From positions 64,001 to 118,102 of IMG/VR virus record IMGVR_UViG_3300018481_000003: a stretch of DNA of 54,102 nt; one strand, given 5' to 3'. The stretch is from a virus. Below, piece after piece: positions 34,983-42,271 of the stretch. How positions within the stretch are numbered: position 1 is the first letter of the stretch; every line of letters begins with the position of its first letter. A program made the translations under genes and the position numbers. The notes under the pieces are model-generated. The model was not told the origin of the DNA. It made no database searches and was given only the letters and a program-made list of their open reading frames with translations.

Positions 34983-35471
34983 ATGCTGTTGCACAGACTC
35001 CAACACCGGACGTGTGATGGCTCGTACGCCCTAGATCGTTACGTGGGCATGGTGCGTGGCCCAAAGAGAGTGCCAGAGCGGCCGAACAACGATCTGCGGC
35101 CGATCCACTCACCTGAGGCTGAGCACACGCGCACATTCCACTGGTCCACAGACACGCTGGCGAGCCGGTGCTGGTGCGAAGCCATGGAGGTCCAGGTGAC
35201 CTCACACGACGTGCTCAACGGACGCACGCAGTCATGCGGCCAGGCTGACTGCACGCCTGAGTGGGACGAGCAAGCCGCTCGACTGCGGGCCAAGGACATC
35301 CGCCGAGGCCGTCGCTACCGCAGGCCCTCGTTGCAGATCGCCTGGGAGGCTGGCAATCCGCTGCCCGCGAACATCGGCAATCCGACGTGGGTGGTCGGCT
35401 ACCCAGGAGGCCCAGGGCGCCCACCGAACCAGCGTTCGTGTTGTGATACGCTCGATACCGCCGTATCCTGA
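34983..35471 (+). CDS. Zinc-binding phage protein, unknown
   Basis: 162 aa with a leaderless start. RCWCEAMEVQV followed by DVLNGRTQSCGQADC forms a four-Cys site of a type common in small phage proteins. The basic segment RLRAKDIRRGRRYRR suggests nucleic-acid contact. The 3' end contains the promoter for the next gene (35441). Confidence 0.65.
   Translation: MLLHRLQHRTCDGSYALDRYVGMVRGPKRVPERPNNDLRPIHSPEAEHTRTFHWSTDTLASRCWCEAMEVQVTSHDVLNGRTQSCGQADCTPEWDEQAARLRAKDIRRGRRYRRPSLQIAWEAGNPLPANIGNPTWVVGYPGGPGRPPNQRSCCDTLDTAVS
35441..35469 (+). promoter_or_regulatory. Promoter TTGTGA-N17-TATCCT
   Basis: -35 TTGTGA, spacer TACGCTCGATACCGCCG, -10 TATCCT, inside the end of the upstream gene. ATG 35509 follows with AGGGAG. 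Confidence 0.7.
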
Positions 35472-35508
35472 TATCACACCCACCTACCGACCCCAGGGAG
35501 TTACCACC

Positions 35509-35721
35509 ATGACAAGCATCGACCGGACCATCGCCAAGGCCCTTCGTGAGGACTTCGGACCCGACTTCGATCTGAGCAACGCTGACCTGTTCGACATTCA
35601 GGCGACCATCGCAGGCGCCCTGGTCGATGCAGGCCGGGGGAACTGGGACGAGGCCTTCGAAGCCGCCGAGTTCGCCGCCCACCGCTACGACGGCACACGC
35701 ACGCTGCCGAGTTGGGCGTGA
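35509..35721 (+). CDS. 70-aa helical acidic protein
   Basis: ATG 35509 with a CAGGGAG Shine-Dalgarno. Helices RTIAKALREDFG and FDIQATIAGALVDAGRGN, then EAFEAAEFAAHRY. No function recognised. Coupled to the next gene by GTGA. Confidence 0.62.
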   Translation: MTSIDRTIAKALREDFGPDFDLSNADLFDIQATIAGALVDAGRGNWDEAFEAAEFAAHRYDGTRTLPSWA

Positions 35722-35945
35722 TCGACATGAACTGCGATTACTACGTCAAGCGAGAGGTTGGCAACCTCTACGTCGGGGACCGCATCCTGCTCGCTGGGCA
35801 GGACATCACTGCCACCGTCACCGGATTCGACTTCTCTGACAACATGGTCGGGCACGTCGGCCTGTTCTTTGAGGGCTACAAGGGCGCTCGACTGTACGCC
35901 ACGACCGACATTGTCGAGGTCGAACGGGTGGTGTGGGCCGACTGA
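35718..35945 (+). CDS. Small beta-barrel-like protein
   Basis: 75 aa from a GTG that overlaps the previous stop. YVGDRILLAGQDITATVTGF ... VEVERVVWAD alternates strands like a Hint/SH3-type barrel. It resembles the 36298 protein in layout (GDTVVVDGRTVTVANV), so the two may be distant paralogues. Confidence 0.6.
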   Translation: MIDMNCDYYVKREVGNLYVGDRILLAGQDITATVTGFDFSDNMVGHVGLFFEGYKGARLYATTDIVEVERVVWAD

Positions 35946-35951
35946 GTCATG

Positions 35952-35980
35952 TTGTGATACCGGGGTACGACCTGTACCCT
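35952..35980 (+). promoter_or_regulatory. Promoter TTGTGA-N17-TACCCT
   Basis: -35 TTGTGA, spacer TACCGGGGTACGACCTG, -10 TACCCT. Followed by a leader and a GTG start at 36013. Confidence 0.7.
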
Positions 35981-36012
35981 GGTACTCACCACCTACCGAA
36001 TTGAGGCCCACA

Positions 36013-36258
36013 GTGTGCAAAGACGAGTTCCACGCCCTCGCTGAGAGGGTGCTGTTCGACCGGCTCGTCGGCTTTGGTCACAGTGCTGCGTCGCCTGTCG
36101 GCAAAGACGGTCCCAAGGTGTCGAGGTTCCTCGCACCCACTGCGGACGAGTTGACGTTCGACGCCATGCTGGGCGCCAGGCCCGAGCCTGCTGGCACCGT
36201 CACGGTGCATCCTGCCGTCGCCAAACTGGTTGCCGAGTTTAAAGCTGCCGCTGCCTGA
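36013..36258 (+). CDS. 81-aa protein, unknown
   Basis: GTG 36013, preceded by TTGAGG. Product CKDEFHALAERVLFDRLVGF ... EPAGTVTVHPAVAKLVAEF, a mix of helices and a short beta segment. Monocistronic, between two copies of the promoter module. Confidence 0.6.
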   Translation: MCKDEFHALAERVLFDRLVGFGHSAASPVGKDGPKVSRFLAPTADELTFDAMLGARPEPAGTVTVHPAVAKLVAEFKAAAA

Positions 36259-36261
36259 ACG

Positions 36262-36291
36262 TTGTGATACCGGGCTAATGCCCGGTACACT
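36262..36291 (+). promoter_or_regulatory. Leaderless promoter with near-perfect operator palindrome
   Basis: -35 TTGTGA, 18-nt spacer, -10 TACACT, 6 nt, ATG 36298. The spacer plus -10 contains TACCGGGCTAATGCCCGGTA, a 20-bp inverted repeat with TAAT at its centre. This is the cleanest example of the combined promoter/operator. Confidence 0.78.
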
Positions 36292-36297
36292 GGCACC

Positions 36298-36483
36298 ATG
36301 ACCAACTTCAAGTACTCCGAGGAACTCGTTACCGGCGACACCGTCGTCGTTGACGGGCGCACCGTCACCGTCGCCAACGTCTACCGGGTACCCGGCTACG
36401 ACAACACACCGTTCCGAGTGACCTTCACTGACGGCACCGGGATGAGCTACCTGGATGATCAGCAGGTGCTGCTCGCCGGGTGA
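36298..36483 (+). CDS. 61-aa beta-barrel-like protein, leaderless
   Basis: ATG lies exactly 6 nt downstream of the -10, with no Shine-Dalgarno. Product TNFKYSEELVTGDTVVVDGR, then TVTVANVYRVPG, alternating strands. No family recognised. Confidence 0.65.
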   Translation: MTNFKYSEELVTGDTVVVDGRTVTVANVYRVPGYDNTPFRVTFTDGTGMSYLDDQQVLLAG

Positions 36484-36496
36484 TACGGTTGAGGCT

Positions 36497-36844
36497 GTGG
36501 TAGGCAACCTCAGCCCGCAGTTTGAGGCGCACTGTACGGCTGAGTCCTGCTACTCACCGGTTTCTGCCCCCGGCAAGGCCCTCATTCCCCCTGGTCAACC
36601 GGGCCACGGCAAACAAGAGCACGTTCGCCGGATGGTGTCCGACGCCAACGCAGGCCTGTATGCGGCCCACGACCGGGGCGAATTGACCCTGCCTAATCGC
36701 GAGGGCGGCACTCCTGATGAGCGTGCTGCGACCCACGCCAAACGACAGGCCAACTACGCACGCCTTCGCCAGGAAAGCGACCGTGCTGCCCAGGGCCGTC
36801 CACTCTCCGAGGTCCGCACCAAACACATCGACCCCGACTACTGA
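36497..36844 (+). CDS. Small hydrophilic protein, unknown
   Basis: 115 aa if GTG 36497 is used (TACGGT lies 7 nt upstream; start uncertain). Contains two Cys (HCTAESCYSPV), a Pro/Gly segment (PPGQPGHGKQEHVRRM) and a basic helical region. The His/Gly/Lys centre may bind nucleic acid. Confidence 0.52.
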   Translation: MVGNLSPQFEAHCTAESCYSPVSAPGKALIPPGQPGHGKQEHVRRMVSDANAGLYAAHDRGELTLPNREGGTPDERAATHAKRQANYARLRQESDRAAQGRPLSEVRTKHIDPDY

Positions 36845-36846
36845 CG

Positions 36847-36875
36847 TTGTGATACCACGGTACGGTCTGTACCCT
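36847..36875 (+). promoter_or_regulatory. Leaderless promoter in front of a tiny ORF and non-coding RNA region
   Basis: -35 TTGTGA, 17-nt spacer, -10 TACCCT, then GATGTC and ATG 36882. The only reading frame after it is 8 codons long. Confidence 0.65.
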
Positions 36876-36881
36876 GATGTC

Positions 36882-36908
36882 ATGACCACTTACCGCAAGG
36901 CCCAGTGA
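36882..36908 (+). CDS. 8-aa leaderless mini-ORF
   Basis: ATG at the exact leaderless distance from the promoter encodes MTTYRKAQ then TGA. It may be a leader peptide, or simply the 5' end of a non-coding RNA. The following 36909-37042 stretch is G/C-rich and can fold (GGGCC/GGCC pairs) and contains no longer frame that I can support. Confidence 0.35.
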   Translation: MTTYRKAQ

Positions 36909-37042
36909 CCGGGCCTGCTCCGAGGCGGGCCGAGAGGCCACGCAGCTACCGCACCGGGGACGGGTGTGACTAGGGATGCTCCGCATTATGTGTGTCTGTT
37001 GTGTTACGAGTCTGCGCTCGCTCACGACCACCAACCACACAG

Positions 37043-37221
37043 TTGCTAGCAAGAATCCTTTGCAAAGCCTTTGCAAAGCCGTATGGGGGCGATTAGCGAT
37101 TGCCCGCCACTGGCATACCCCCCTATGCGTTCTGTGCCCTTAGACGGCAACGTGAACTAACACAATACGGGCCATCACCCCAGGTAGAAGCCCACTTTTC
37201 AGCGTTTTCAAAGTGATAGAC
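37043..37221. repeat. Non-coding duplicated element, copy B
   Basis: Matches 28094-28283 in the same order (TTGCTAGCAAG, CCTTTGCAAAGCC, a G-run, TTCTGTGCC, ACTAACACAATAC, CAGGTAGA, AAAGTGA). Here the CCTTTGCAAAG block is tandemly doubled (37057-37080). It lies in a 400-bp gap (36909-37308) without genes, upstream of the 37245 promoter. Confidence 0.72.
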
Positions 37222-37244
37222 GAAATGGCCTCGACAGGCCCGTG

Positions 37245-37273
37245 TTGTGATACGGCGATACCGCCTGTACTCT
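37245..37273 (+). promoter_or_regulatory. Promoter TTGTGA-N17-TACTCT
   Basis: -35 TTGTGA, spacer TACGGCGATACCGCCTG, -10 TACTCT. A leader with GAAGGA precedes ATG 37309. Confidence 0.7.
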
Positions 37274-37308
37274 GACCTCTCACCCACTTCACCGAAGGAC
37301 TCACCACC

Positions 37309-37578
37309 ATGAAGCTCTACCGCTACCCCGCCAACCATCTGTTCCGCACCAAGGACGGCTACAAGGGCAACACCCAGTTCGTCGGCGGCTCGCACGCCAA
37401 AGAGGAACTGCGCTCGCTCTACCGCACGCTGCGTACGGCCGGTCTGAGTCTCTACGATGCCCACTCCAAGGTCTACGACCTGGTGTTCGGCATGTCGCTG
37501 ACCACGACCACGTTCACCTTCGTGGCCGGGGACGGTGTCAGCACCGAGTACGTCACCAAGGTCCAGGCCGTCGCCTGA
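37309..37578 (+). CDS. Small protein, unknown
   Basis: 89 aa. KLYRYPANHLFRTKDGYKGN ... AKEELRSLYRTLRTAGLSLYDA, then a Thr-rich beta end. Basic N-terminus. Monocistronic between two promoter modules. Confidence 0.62.
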   Translation: MKLYRYPANHLFRTKDGYKGNTQFVGGSHAKEELRSLYRTLRTAGLSLYDAHSKVYDLVFGMSLTTTTFTFVAGDGVSTEYVTKVQAVA

Positions 37579-37588
37579 TCAGCCAACG

Positions 37589-37618
37589 TTGTGATACCGG
37601 GGTAACACCCGGTACACT
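37589..37618 (+). promoter_or_regulatory. Promoter with TACCGGG/CCCGGTA palindrome
   Basis: -35 TTGTGA, 18-nt spacer, -10 TACACT. TACCGGGG and CCCGGTA flank TAACA, nearly the same operator-like palindrome as at 36262. This one has a 52-nt leader. Confidence 0.74.
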
Positions 37619-37670
37619 GGCCCTTCACCCACTTACCACCCCGGCACCACCGGAGAAACCGAGTACCACA

Positions 37671-38639
37671 ATGACAACGCCCGCAGGCCTCACACGATTC
37701 AGCCGTGTCATCGTCTCCAAGCGCGACGGACACTGCCTGTTCTGCAAGGTCGAAACCCACGCCGACAACGGCTCCTACGCCGCAGTGAATGCTGCCGGTA
37801 AGTGGGTCGCCGTTTGCGCCACCTGCGCCACCTCGCTCGCCGCCCAGGTTGCTGGCACGGTGCGCTCAATCGAGGCCCTCGCTGCCGGTAACGAGGCCCA
37901 GGTCACCGATGCTCTGAGCACCACCGACATGGACGTTCTGGCCCAGGTCCTCGCCGGTACCGCTGACGAGGCCACCAGCTACACGATGCTGACCAACCTG
38001 TTCGCTGTCCGCAATCTGATCGGCAAGGCCCTGACACCCAGGGACGAACTGGTCGAGGCCCTGCGTGCGATGGCTGTCGATGCCACTGCCAGCCCTCGCA
38101 ACCGGGAGTTCGCAGAGTCCCTGGTCCGCTGGGTCGATGGCGGTCGGGCACTGACTGAGAACCAGCGCAACGCTGCCGAGCGCATGGTGTCCAGGCCCGC
38201 AGGCCCGGTGGCTCCAGTCGAGAACGGTCTGTACCTGTTCGATGACGGCTCGATCTGGAAGGTGTACACCACGCAGAACGACCGCACGGCCACGAAGGTG
38301 CTGCGTGTGGTGGGTAACAGCGGCTCATTCGACTACGTCAAGGGTGGCACCCGCACGGTGTCCCAGGCCGTCGCCGCTGGCACCGCTCGCAAGCTGACCC
38401 AGGACGAGGCCCAGGCGTTCGGTCGCCAGCATGGATTCTGCGTCAACTGCGCCCTGGACCTCACCGATGACCGCTCGCTGGCGGCTGGCTACGGCCCGGT
38501 GTGCGCCCGCAACAACGGGTGGTTCTACCCCAACGTGGCTGAGGCTGCCGCCATCCTCGCCAGGCCCACCGTTGTACTCGGTTCGGACGGCCAACCGGCC
38601 CGTCACTGGCGTGACCTGTACCGGGCACACAACGACTGA
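37671..38639 (+). CDS. DUF6011-like zinc protein
   Basis: 322 aa. N-terminal CLFCK...CATCATS zinc pair, a helical middle, a beta segment (GLYLFDDGSIWKVYTT) and a C-terminal FCVNCALDLTDDRSLAAGYG followed by PVC, the pattern of DUF6011 Cys domains in phage proteins. Some proteins with this domain are linked to DNA handling, but the function is not established. Its neighbour is an SNF2-type helicase. Confidence 0.72.
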   Translation: MTTPAGLTRFSRVIVSKRDGHCLFCKVETHADNGSYAAVNAAGKWVAVCATCATSLAAQVAGTVRSIEALAAGNEAQVTDALSTTDMDVLAQVLAGTADEATSYTMLTNLFAVRNLIGKALTPRDELVEALRAMAVDATASPRNREFAESLVRWVDGGRALTENQRNAAERMVSRPAGPVAPVENGLYLFDDGSIWKVYTTQNDRTATKVLRVVGNSGSFDYVKGGTRTVSQAVAAGTARKLTQDEAQAFGRQHGFCVNCALDLTDDRSLAAGYGPVCARNNGWFYPNVAEAAAILARPTVVLGSDGQPARHWRDLYRAHND

Positions 38640-38668
38640 CCACGATCTGGTAGCCCGGTAACACAGCG

Positions 38669-38699
38669 TTGTGTTATCGGGCTACCGTCCCTGTACACT
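38669..38699 (+). promoter_or_regulatory. Promoter TTGTGT-N19-TACACT
   Basis: -35 TTGTGT, 19-nt spacer, -10 TACACT. ATG 38735 follows with a CCGGAGA Shine-Dalgarno. Confidence 0.66.
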
Positions 38700-38734
38700 G
38701 ACCCTTCCACTCACCCCGTACCACCGGAGACACC

Positions 38735-40456
38735 ATGAGCCTGTTCCCATCCACCATCCATCAGGCGGCGCAAGCTGCGGCCACACTGCCGGTCGCCGCA
38801 CCGCTGCCGGTGCCAGGCCTGAACACCACGATGTTCGACCTGTCCAGCGCACTGACCACGACCAACGTGGTTGCCCCACCAGGGATGGTGCGCCCCTATC
38901 AGGCCCATCAAGCTGCGGGCCACGTCGCTGCCAACGCTGCCATCGCCACGTTCGGCACGGCGGTCATCGGTGACGATATGGGACTCGGCAAGACTCAACT
39001 TGCCGAAGGCCTGATCGCTGAGTACCTGCACGCTGCCCAGGGCGGCTACGCCGTGGTCATCGCTCCCCCGGTCACCTGGGCGGGATGGTCCAACGACCTC
39101 GCCGCTGCGTTCCCAGGCCTGCGTATGGCGCAATTGAAGGGCCGCACGCCAGACTTCGCCAACCTGCCGATTGCCGATGTCTACTGGCTGAGCGACGATT
39201 CGACCACGATGCAGAAGTGGCTCACGAACAAGGTCACGACCACCGACAAGCATGGCAAAGAGCATGTCGAGTTCCAGGCCAACGCCTTCTCCCTCGGCGC
39301 AAAGGTCCTCGTACGTGATGAGATTCACCGTGACAAGGGGTCCAACGGCAAGGCCACCACCGGGCGGGCAAAGGTCATGATGGCACTCGGCAAGGCCTTC
39401 CAGGCCCAGGGCACACCGATCATCGGGATGACCGGCACACTGCTCACCAACCGTGTAGTTGAAGCATTTGTCCCACTCCAGTACCTCGGCGGCGAGCGCC
39501 TGATCAAGGCCCTCACACCCGGCGCCAAGACGGTCACCGGCTTCTTGTGGGAGTACGCAAACCCGCAGGAAAAGTGGGCACGTGGGCGCAAGTTCTACGT
39601 CTACGGCACCAACCTCGCAAAGGCCCACCAACTGCACACCAACCTGCGCTCGACGGTCTACGTGCGCCGTGAAAAGAGCGACCTGGGTGACGCCCTGCCA
39701 AACTCTGGCTGGCTCGTCAAGCCCATCGCCCTGAACGGTGTGCTGCGCCGCTACAACCAACTGGCTAACGAGTTCCTCGCAACGGTGCTCGCAGAAGAAG
39801 GCCCGAAGGCCTACCTGGCAAAGAGCAAGGTCGAGGCCGCTCAGAGGATGATGGCCCTCTGGCAGGAGGCGGGCAATGCGAAGGTCGGCGCCACCGTGGA
39901 CTACGTCGAAACCCTCACCGACCAGGGCCGCAAGGTCGTTGTCTTCTACCACCACACCCGCAACTGGGAGAACCTCGGCCTCGGCCTTACCGACCGGGGC
40001 ATCAAGTGGGCATCGATCAACGGCAAGGTCACCGGAGCACGCCGGGAAGGCACCATCAACGACTTCCAGGCGCCCGATGGCGACACGATGGTCATCCTCG
40101 CTCAACTTGGTGCGGCCGGTGTCGGTGTCACCCTCACGGCAGCGGCTGATGCAGTGTTCGCACAGATTCCCTGGAGTGCTGGAGACTTGAAGCAAGCTGC
40201 CGATCGCATCCTCCGCACCGACCAGATCAGTCGGGACCGGGCGGCACGTGGCGAGGCCGTCACCTGGCACGTGCTCCAGGCGGCGCAAGCTGACGGCTCC
40301 CCGACATTCGACATGACGATGTTCGAAGTCGTCCAGCGCAAGGCCCAGCTAACGGACGCTGTAAACGCCGGGCGCCCAGTGACGATTGACGAGGACTCTG
40401 TGTGGGAGGAAGCACTAGAGGTCTGGTTCCCGCAAGCCCAGGCCCAGTACAACTGA
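38735..40456 (+). CDS. SNF2-type superfamily 2 DNA helicase/translocase
   Basis: 573 aa. Motif I DDMGLGKT (80-87), motif II DEIH (195-198), motif III MTGT (GMTGTLLTN), a C-terminal RecA-like lobe with VVVFYHHTRNW, motif V GAAGVGVTLTAA and motif VI QAADRILR (487-494). This is the SNF2/RapA-like layout without accessory domains, as in phage helicases that remodel DNA-protein complexes or branched DNA. A strong terminator with a UNCG-type loop follows. Confidence 0.9.
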   Translation: MSLFPSTIHQAAQAAATLPVAAPLPVPGLNTTMFDLSSALTTTNVVAPPGMVRPYQAHQAAGHVAANAAIATFGTAVIGDDMGLGKTQLAEGLIAEYLHAAQGGYAVVIAPPVTWAGWSNDLAAAFPGLRMAQLKGRTPDFANLPIADVYWLSDDSTTMQKWLTNKVTTTDKHGKEHVEFQANAFSLGAKVLVRDEIHRDKGSNGKATTGRAKVMMALGKAFQAQGTPIIGMTGTLLTNRVVEAFVPLQYLGGERLIKALTPGAKTVTGFLWEYANPQEKWARGRKFYVYGTNLAKAHQLHTNLRSTVYVRREKSDLGDALPNSGWLVKPIALNGVLRRYNQLANEFLATVLAEEGPKAYLAKSKVEAAQRMMALWQEAGNAKVGATVDYVETLTDQGRKVVVFYHHTRNWENLGLGLTDRGIKWASINGKVTGARREGTINDFQAPDGDTMVILAQLGAAGVGVTLTAAADAVFAQIPWSAGDLKQAADRILRTDQISRDRAARGEAVTWHVLQAAQADGSPTFDMTMFEVVQRKAQLTDAVNAGRPVTIDEDSVWEEALEVWFPQAQAQYN

Positions 40457-40471
40457 CCAACGCAGAGCATC

Positions 40472-40497
40472 GAGGGCCACCCTACGGGGTGGCCCTC
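40472..40497 (+). terminator. Rho-independent terminator with UACG tetraloop
   Basis: 11-bp perfect stem GAGGGCCACCC / GGGTGGCCCTC closed by TACG (a C-UACG-G loop, very stable in RNA), followed by TTTGCGTT. Ends the helicase transcript. Confidence 0.85.
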
Positions 40498-40924
40498 TTT
40501 GCGTTCCCGCTCTCTCCAGTAACACCCCAGGGCCATAGCCCACTATCAGGCCCTTACTAGCAACGTCGCCCCCACAACGCGTCACAGGCATGTCTCACAG
40601 TGTTACCCCTGGTCAGCATGCCGCCCGGTATGACTACACTTGCTAGTAGCTCAGCGCCCCCAGAACGCACTACAGAGGCCTCTCCGGGCATACCTACCTA
40701 TCAGCCCACCCCTCACACACAGACTCCCTCCAGCAGCTACCAACCACAGGGCCACCACCCCGGCGCCCTGAACTACGCCCTAGAATCAACAAGCTCCCCA
40801 AGGTGTCAGCAGAGCGGCAGCCAAACTGCCACGCTCACTCACACCTGGGGGGCACTCACAACGCACTCACACACACGCACTCTCACCTGGGCAGCACCAT
40901 GGGCGCCCTAGACCATGGTCACTA

Positions 40925-40972
40925 ACTAGTCCATACACATGCACTAGTCACTCCACTAGTCACTCCACTAGT
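40925..40972. repeat. ACTAGT iterons
   Basis: ACTAGT at 40925, 40943, 40955 and 40967. The last two belong to an exact tandem repeat of CACTCCACTAGT (40949-40960 and 40961-40972). ACTAGT is itself palindromic. Confidence 0.8.
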
Positions 40973-41141
40973 AACTAGAGCACACCAAGGCTATGCCTCT
41001 GGTGCTACACACATGAGTGGCTTCGCCACTCAATGCGCTTAGCGACATCGTGTTCTTATGCCTCTATGACTCTTAACCAGCCATCCAATGCCGCCAATGG
41101 GCGTGCATTCTGGCAACTCCAATGCCCTTAACTGTGTTGTG

Positions 41142-41164
41142 TTAACAGGCTGCAAGCCTGTTAA
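41142..41164. repeat. Inverted repeat TTAACAGGCT/AGCCTGTTAA
   Basis: 10-bp perfect arms around GCA. TTGTGTTAAC at its left resembles the -35 region of the promoter family, so it may be an operator rather than a terminator. Confidence 0.65.
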
Positions 41165-41174
41165 GCACACCCGA

Positions 41175-41217
41175 GTTGCTAGTGGGCGCCACCTATGGGC
41201 GCCCAGTTGATAGCAAC
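41175..41217. repeat. Nested inverted repeat GTTGCTA/TAGCAAC
   Basis: Outer arms GTTGCTA (41175-41181) and TAGCAAC (41211-41217), inner arms TGGGCGCC (41183-41190) and GGCGCCCA (41198-41205). It can form a cruciform or RNA hairpin. Confidence 0.68.
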
Positions 41218-41333
41218 CTAAGAGACTATACACACACCAAAGGGGGGACCATTAAGATCAATGCCCCACACCGGGGGGCGTAGCACCCATGGGTAGAGAA
41301 TGGGTAAATTAGCAACTGGAGTAGTGCTGGGAG

Positions 41334-41388
41334 GGTTAACCGGTAGTGCTGTGTGGGTTAACCCAGGCGGGTTAACCCGTGTGTTAAC
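41334..41388. promoter_or_regulatory. Four GTTAAC palindromic operator sites
   Basis: GGTTAACC (41334), GGGTTAACCC (41355), GGGTTAACCC (41369) and TGTTAACC (41382), centres 22, 14 and 12 bp apart, directly upstream of the RHH-like gene. A possible -10 (TAACCT 41385-41390) overlaps the last site, 7 nt before ATG 41398. This arrangement suits autoregulation by a dimeric DNA-binding protein. Confidence 0.7.
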
Positions 41389-41397
41389 CTGATACCC

Positions 41398-41730
41398 ATG
41401 CCGAAACAGCCGTTAACAGCCTTCCGACTCTCTCCAGAGGCCCAAGCTGAGCTAGAGGACCAGGCTTTCGCCGCTGGGGTCACTACCTCTCTCAAGGCCA
41501 AGGCTCTCCTGGAGAGCTTGCTAGTGCCGCCGGTTGGCGTTCCGGGGAAGGTTGGGAAGGTCTCTAAGCGTCCAGCCAAGAAGGTTGCCGCCAGAGATGC
41601 CGCCAAGGCTTGGGAAGCTGCTGAGCGCAACATCGCCTCAGCCTCCCAACAGGTTTACGCCAGGAATGCTGACGAGGCCGAGGAACGTGCCGCCTACGAG
41701 AAGTACCTGTTGCGGGACAAGGACGACTGA
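41398..41730 (+). CDS. Ribbon-helix-helix-like DNA-binding protein
   Basis: 110 aa. The N-terminal LTAFRLSPEAQAELEDQAFA strand-helix followed by AGVTTSLKAKALLESLL matches the Arc/CopG/MetJ-type RHH pattern. A basic linker (KVGKVSKRPAKKVAAR) and a long charged helix follow. It probably binds the four GTTAAC palindromes in front of it. Likely leaderless (TAACCT then 7 nt). A candidate regulator of the right arm. Confidence 0.68.
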   Translation: MPKQPLTAFRLSPEAQAELEDQAFAAGVTTSLKAKALLESLLVPPVGVPGKVGKVSKRPAKKVAARDAAKAWEAAERNIASASQQVYARNADEAEERAAYEKYLLRDKDD

Positions 41731-41749
41731 GTTGCTAGTGTCCCGGTCC

Positions 41750-41953
41750 ATGCCTACCTACAGTGATCCGCTCTACCGGTTGCAGTACCGTTTGACCTAT
41801 CCCGGCTACACCTGGGTGACCATGGCTGGTTACTGGGAGAGTTTAGAAAACGTCCAGGCCGCTCTGCTGCGGCACCAGGAGACGAGTGAGTACAACCAGC
41901 CTGGGGACGTGGAATGGCGGATCATCACGGAAGTTGAGGTGGAGAGCCTGTGA
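41750..41953 (+). CDS. 67-aa protein, unknown
   Basis: ATG 41750 follows TTGCTAGTGTCCCGGTCC, without a Shine-Dalgarno. Product PTYSDPLYRLQYRLTYPGYT, then TMAGYWESLENVQAALLRHQ, a small alpha/beta protein. GTGA couples its end to the next gene region. Confidence 0.58.
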   Translation: MPTYSDPLYRLQYRLTYPGYTWVTMAGYWESLENVQAALLRHQETSEYNQPGDVEWRIITEVEVESL

Positions 41954-41967
41954 AGGAGGAGGCGTTT

Positions 41968-42192
41968 GTGAAGCCCACGACGTTGAGCACCATGGAGTTG
42001 CGGGTTCTGGTCAAGTCGCTCTCCCGTAGCGCCGATGCTGTGCTCTCCAAGATGGATCGTGTTGGTAAGCGGCCCGAGTTGATAGCGGAGTATGAGGCCC
42101 TGGACACCCTGATCATCAAGACGAGACTTGAGTTGGTGGCCGAGTTGCGGAAAGTTGCGGTTGAGGAAGTTTGGGAAGGCGAGGAAGAGTGA
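41968..42192 (+). CDS. 74-aa helical protein
   Basis: GTG 41968 is chosen because GGAGGAGG lies 5-6 nt upstream; GTG 41950 overlaps the previous stop and is the alternative. Long charged helices (LRVLVKSLSRSADAVLSKMD, LELVAELRKVAVEEVWEGE), probably a coiled coil. Unknown function. Confidence 0.6.
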   Translation: MKPTTLSTMELRVLVKSLSRSADAVLSKMDRVGKRPELIAEYEALDTLIIKTRLELVAELRKVAVEEVWEGEEE

Positions 42193-42225
42193 AGTAGGTT
42201 CGGGGCGCTAGTGTCGGCATTGCTT

Positions 42226-42263
42226 CACCACCAGGTCGGGTTGGCGCTCGGTCCCTGGTGGTG
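42226..42263 (+). terminator. Hairpin terminator
   Basis: 10-bp perfect stem CACCACCAGG / CCTGGTGGTG with an 18-nt loop, 33 bp after the preceding stop. No U-tract. It separates the RHH operon from the next promoter. Confidence 0.65.
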
Positions 42264-42271
42264 GGGCACTT

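Larger units (their letters stand above)
40498..41333. other. Non-coding hub with iterons and palindromes
   Basis: More than 800 bp without a gene I can support, between the helicase terminator and the 41398 regulator. GC content is lower and CA-rich runs are present (CACTCACAACGCACTCACAC). It holds the ACTAGT iterons, two large inverted repeats and several TTGCTAG/ACTAGCAA segments. An origin of replication, centromere-like or regulatory region is possible; nothing in the sequence decides between them. Confidence 0.6.

Noticed and set aside
38711-40288. 525-codon minus-strand frame opposite the helicase
   Set aside because: Complement of an intact SNF2 gene; no start signals, and composition is that of an antisense shadow.
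40600-40911. 103-codon frame in the non-coding hub
   Set aside because: Thr/Ser/Pro/His-rich, weak third-position G/C bias, no Shine-Dalgarno or neighbour overlap; probably chance.
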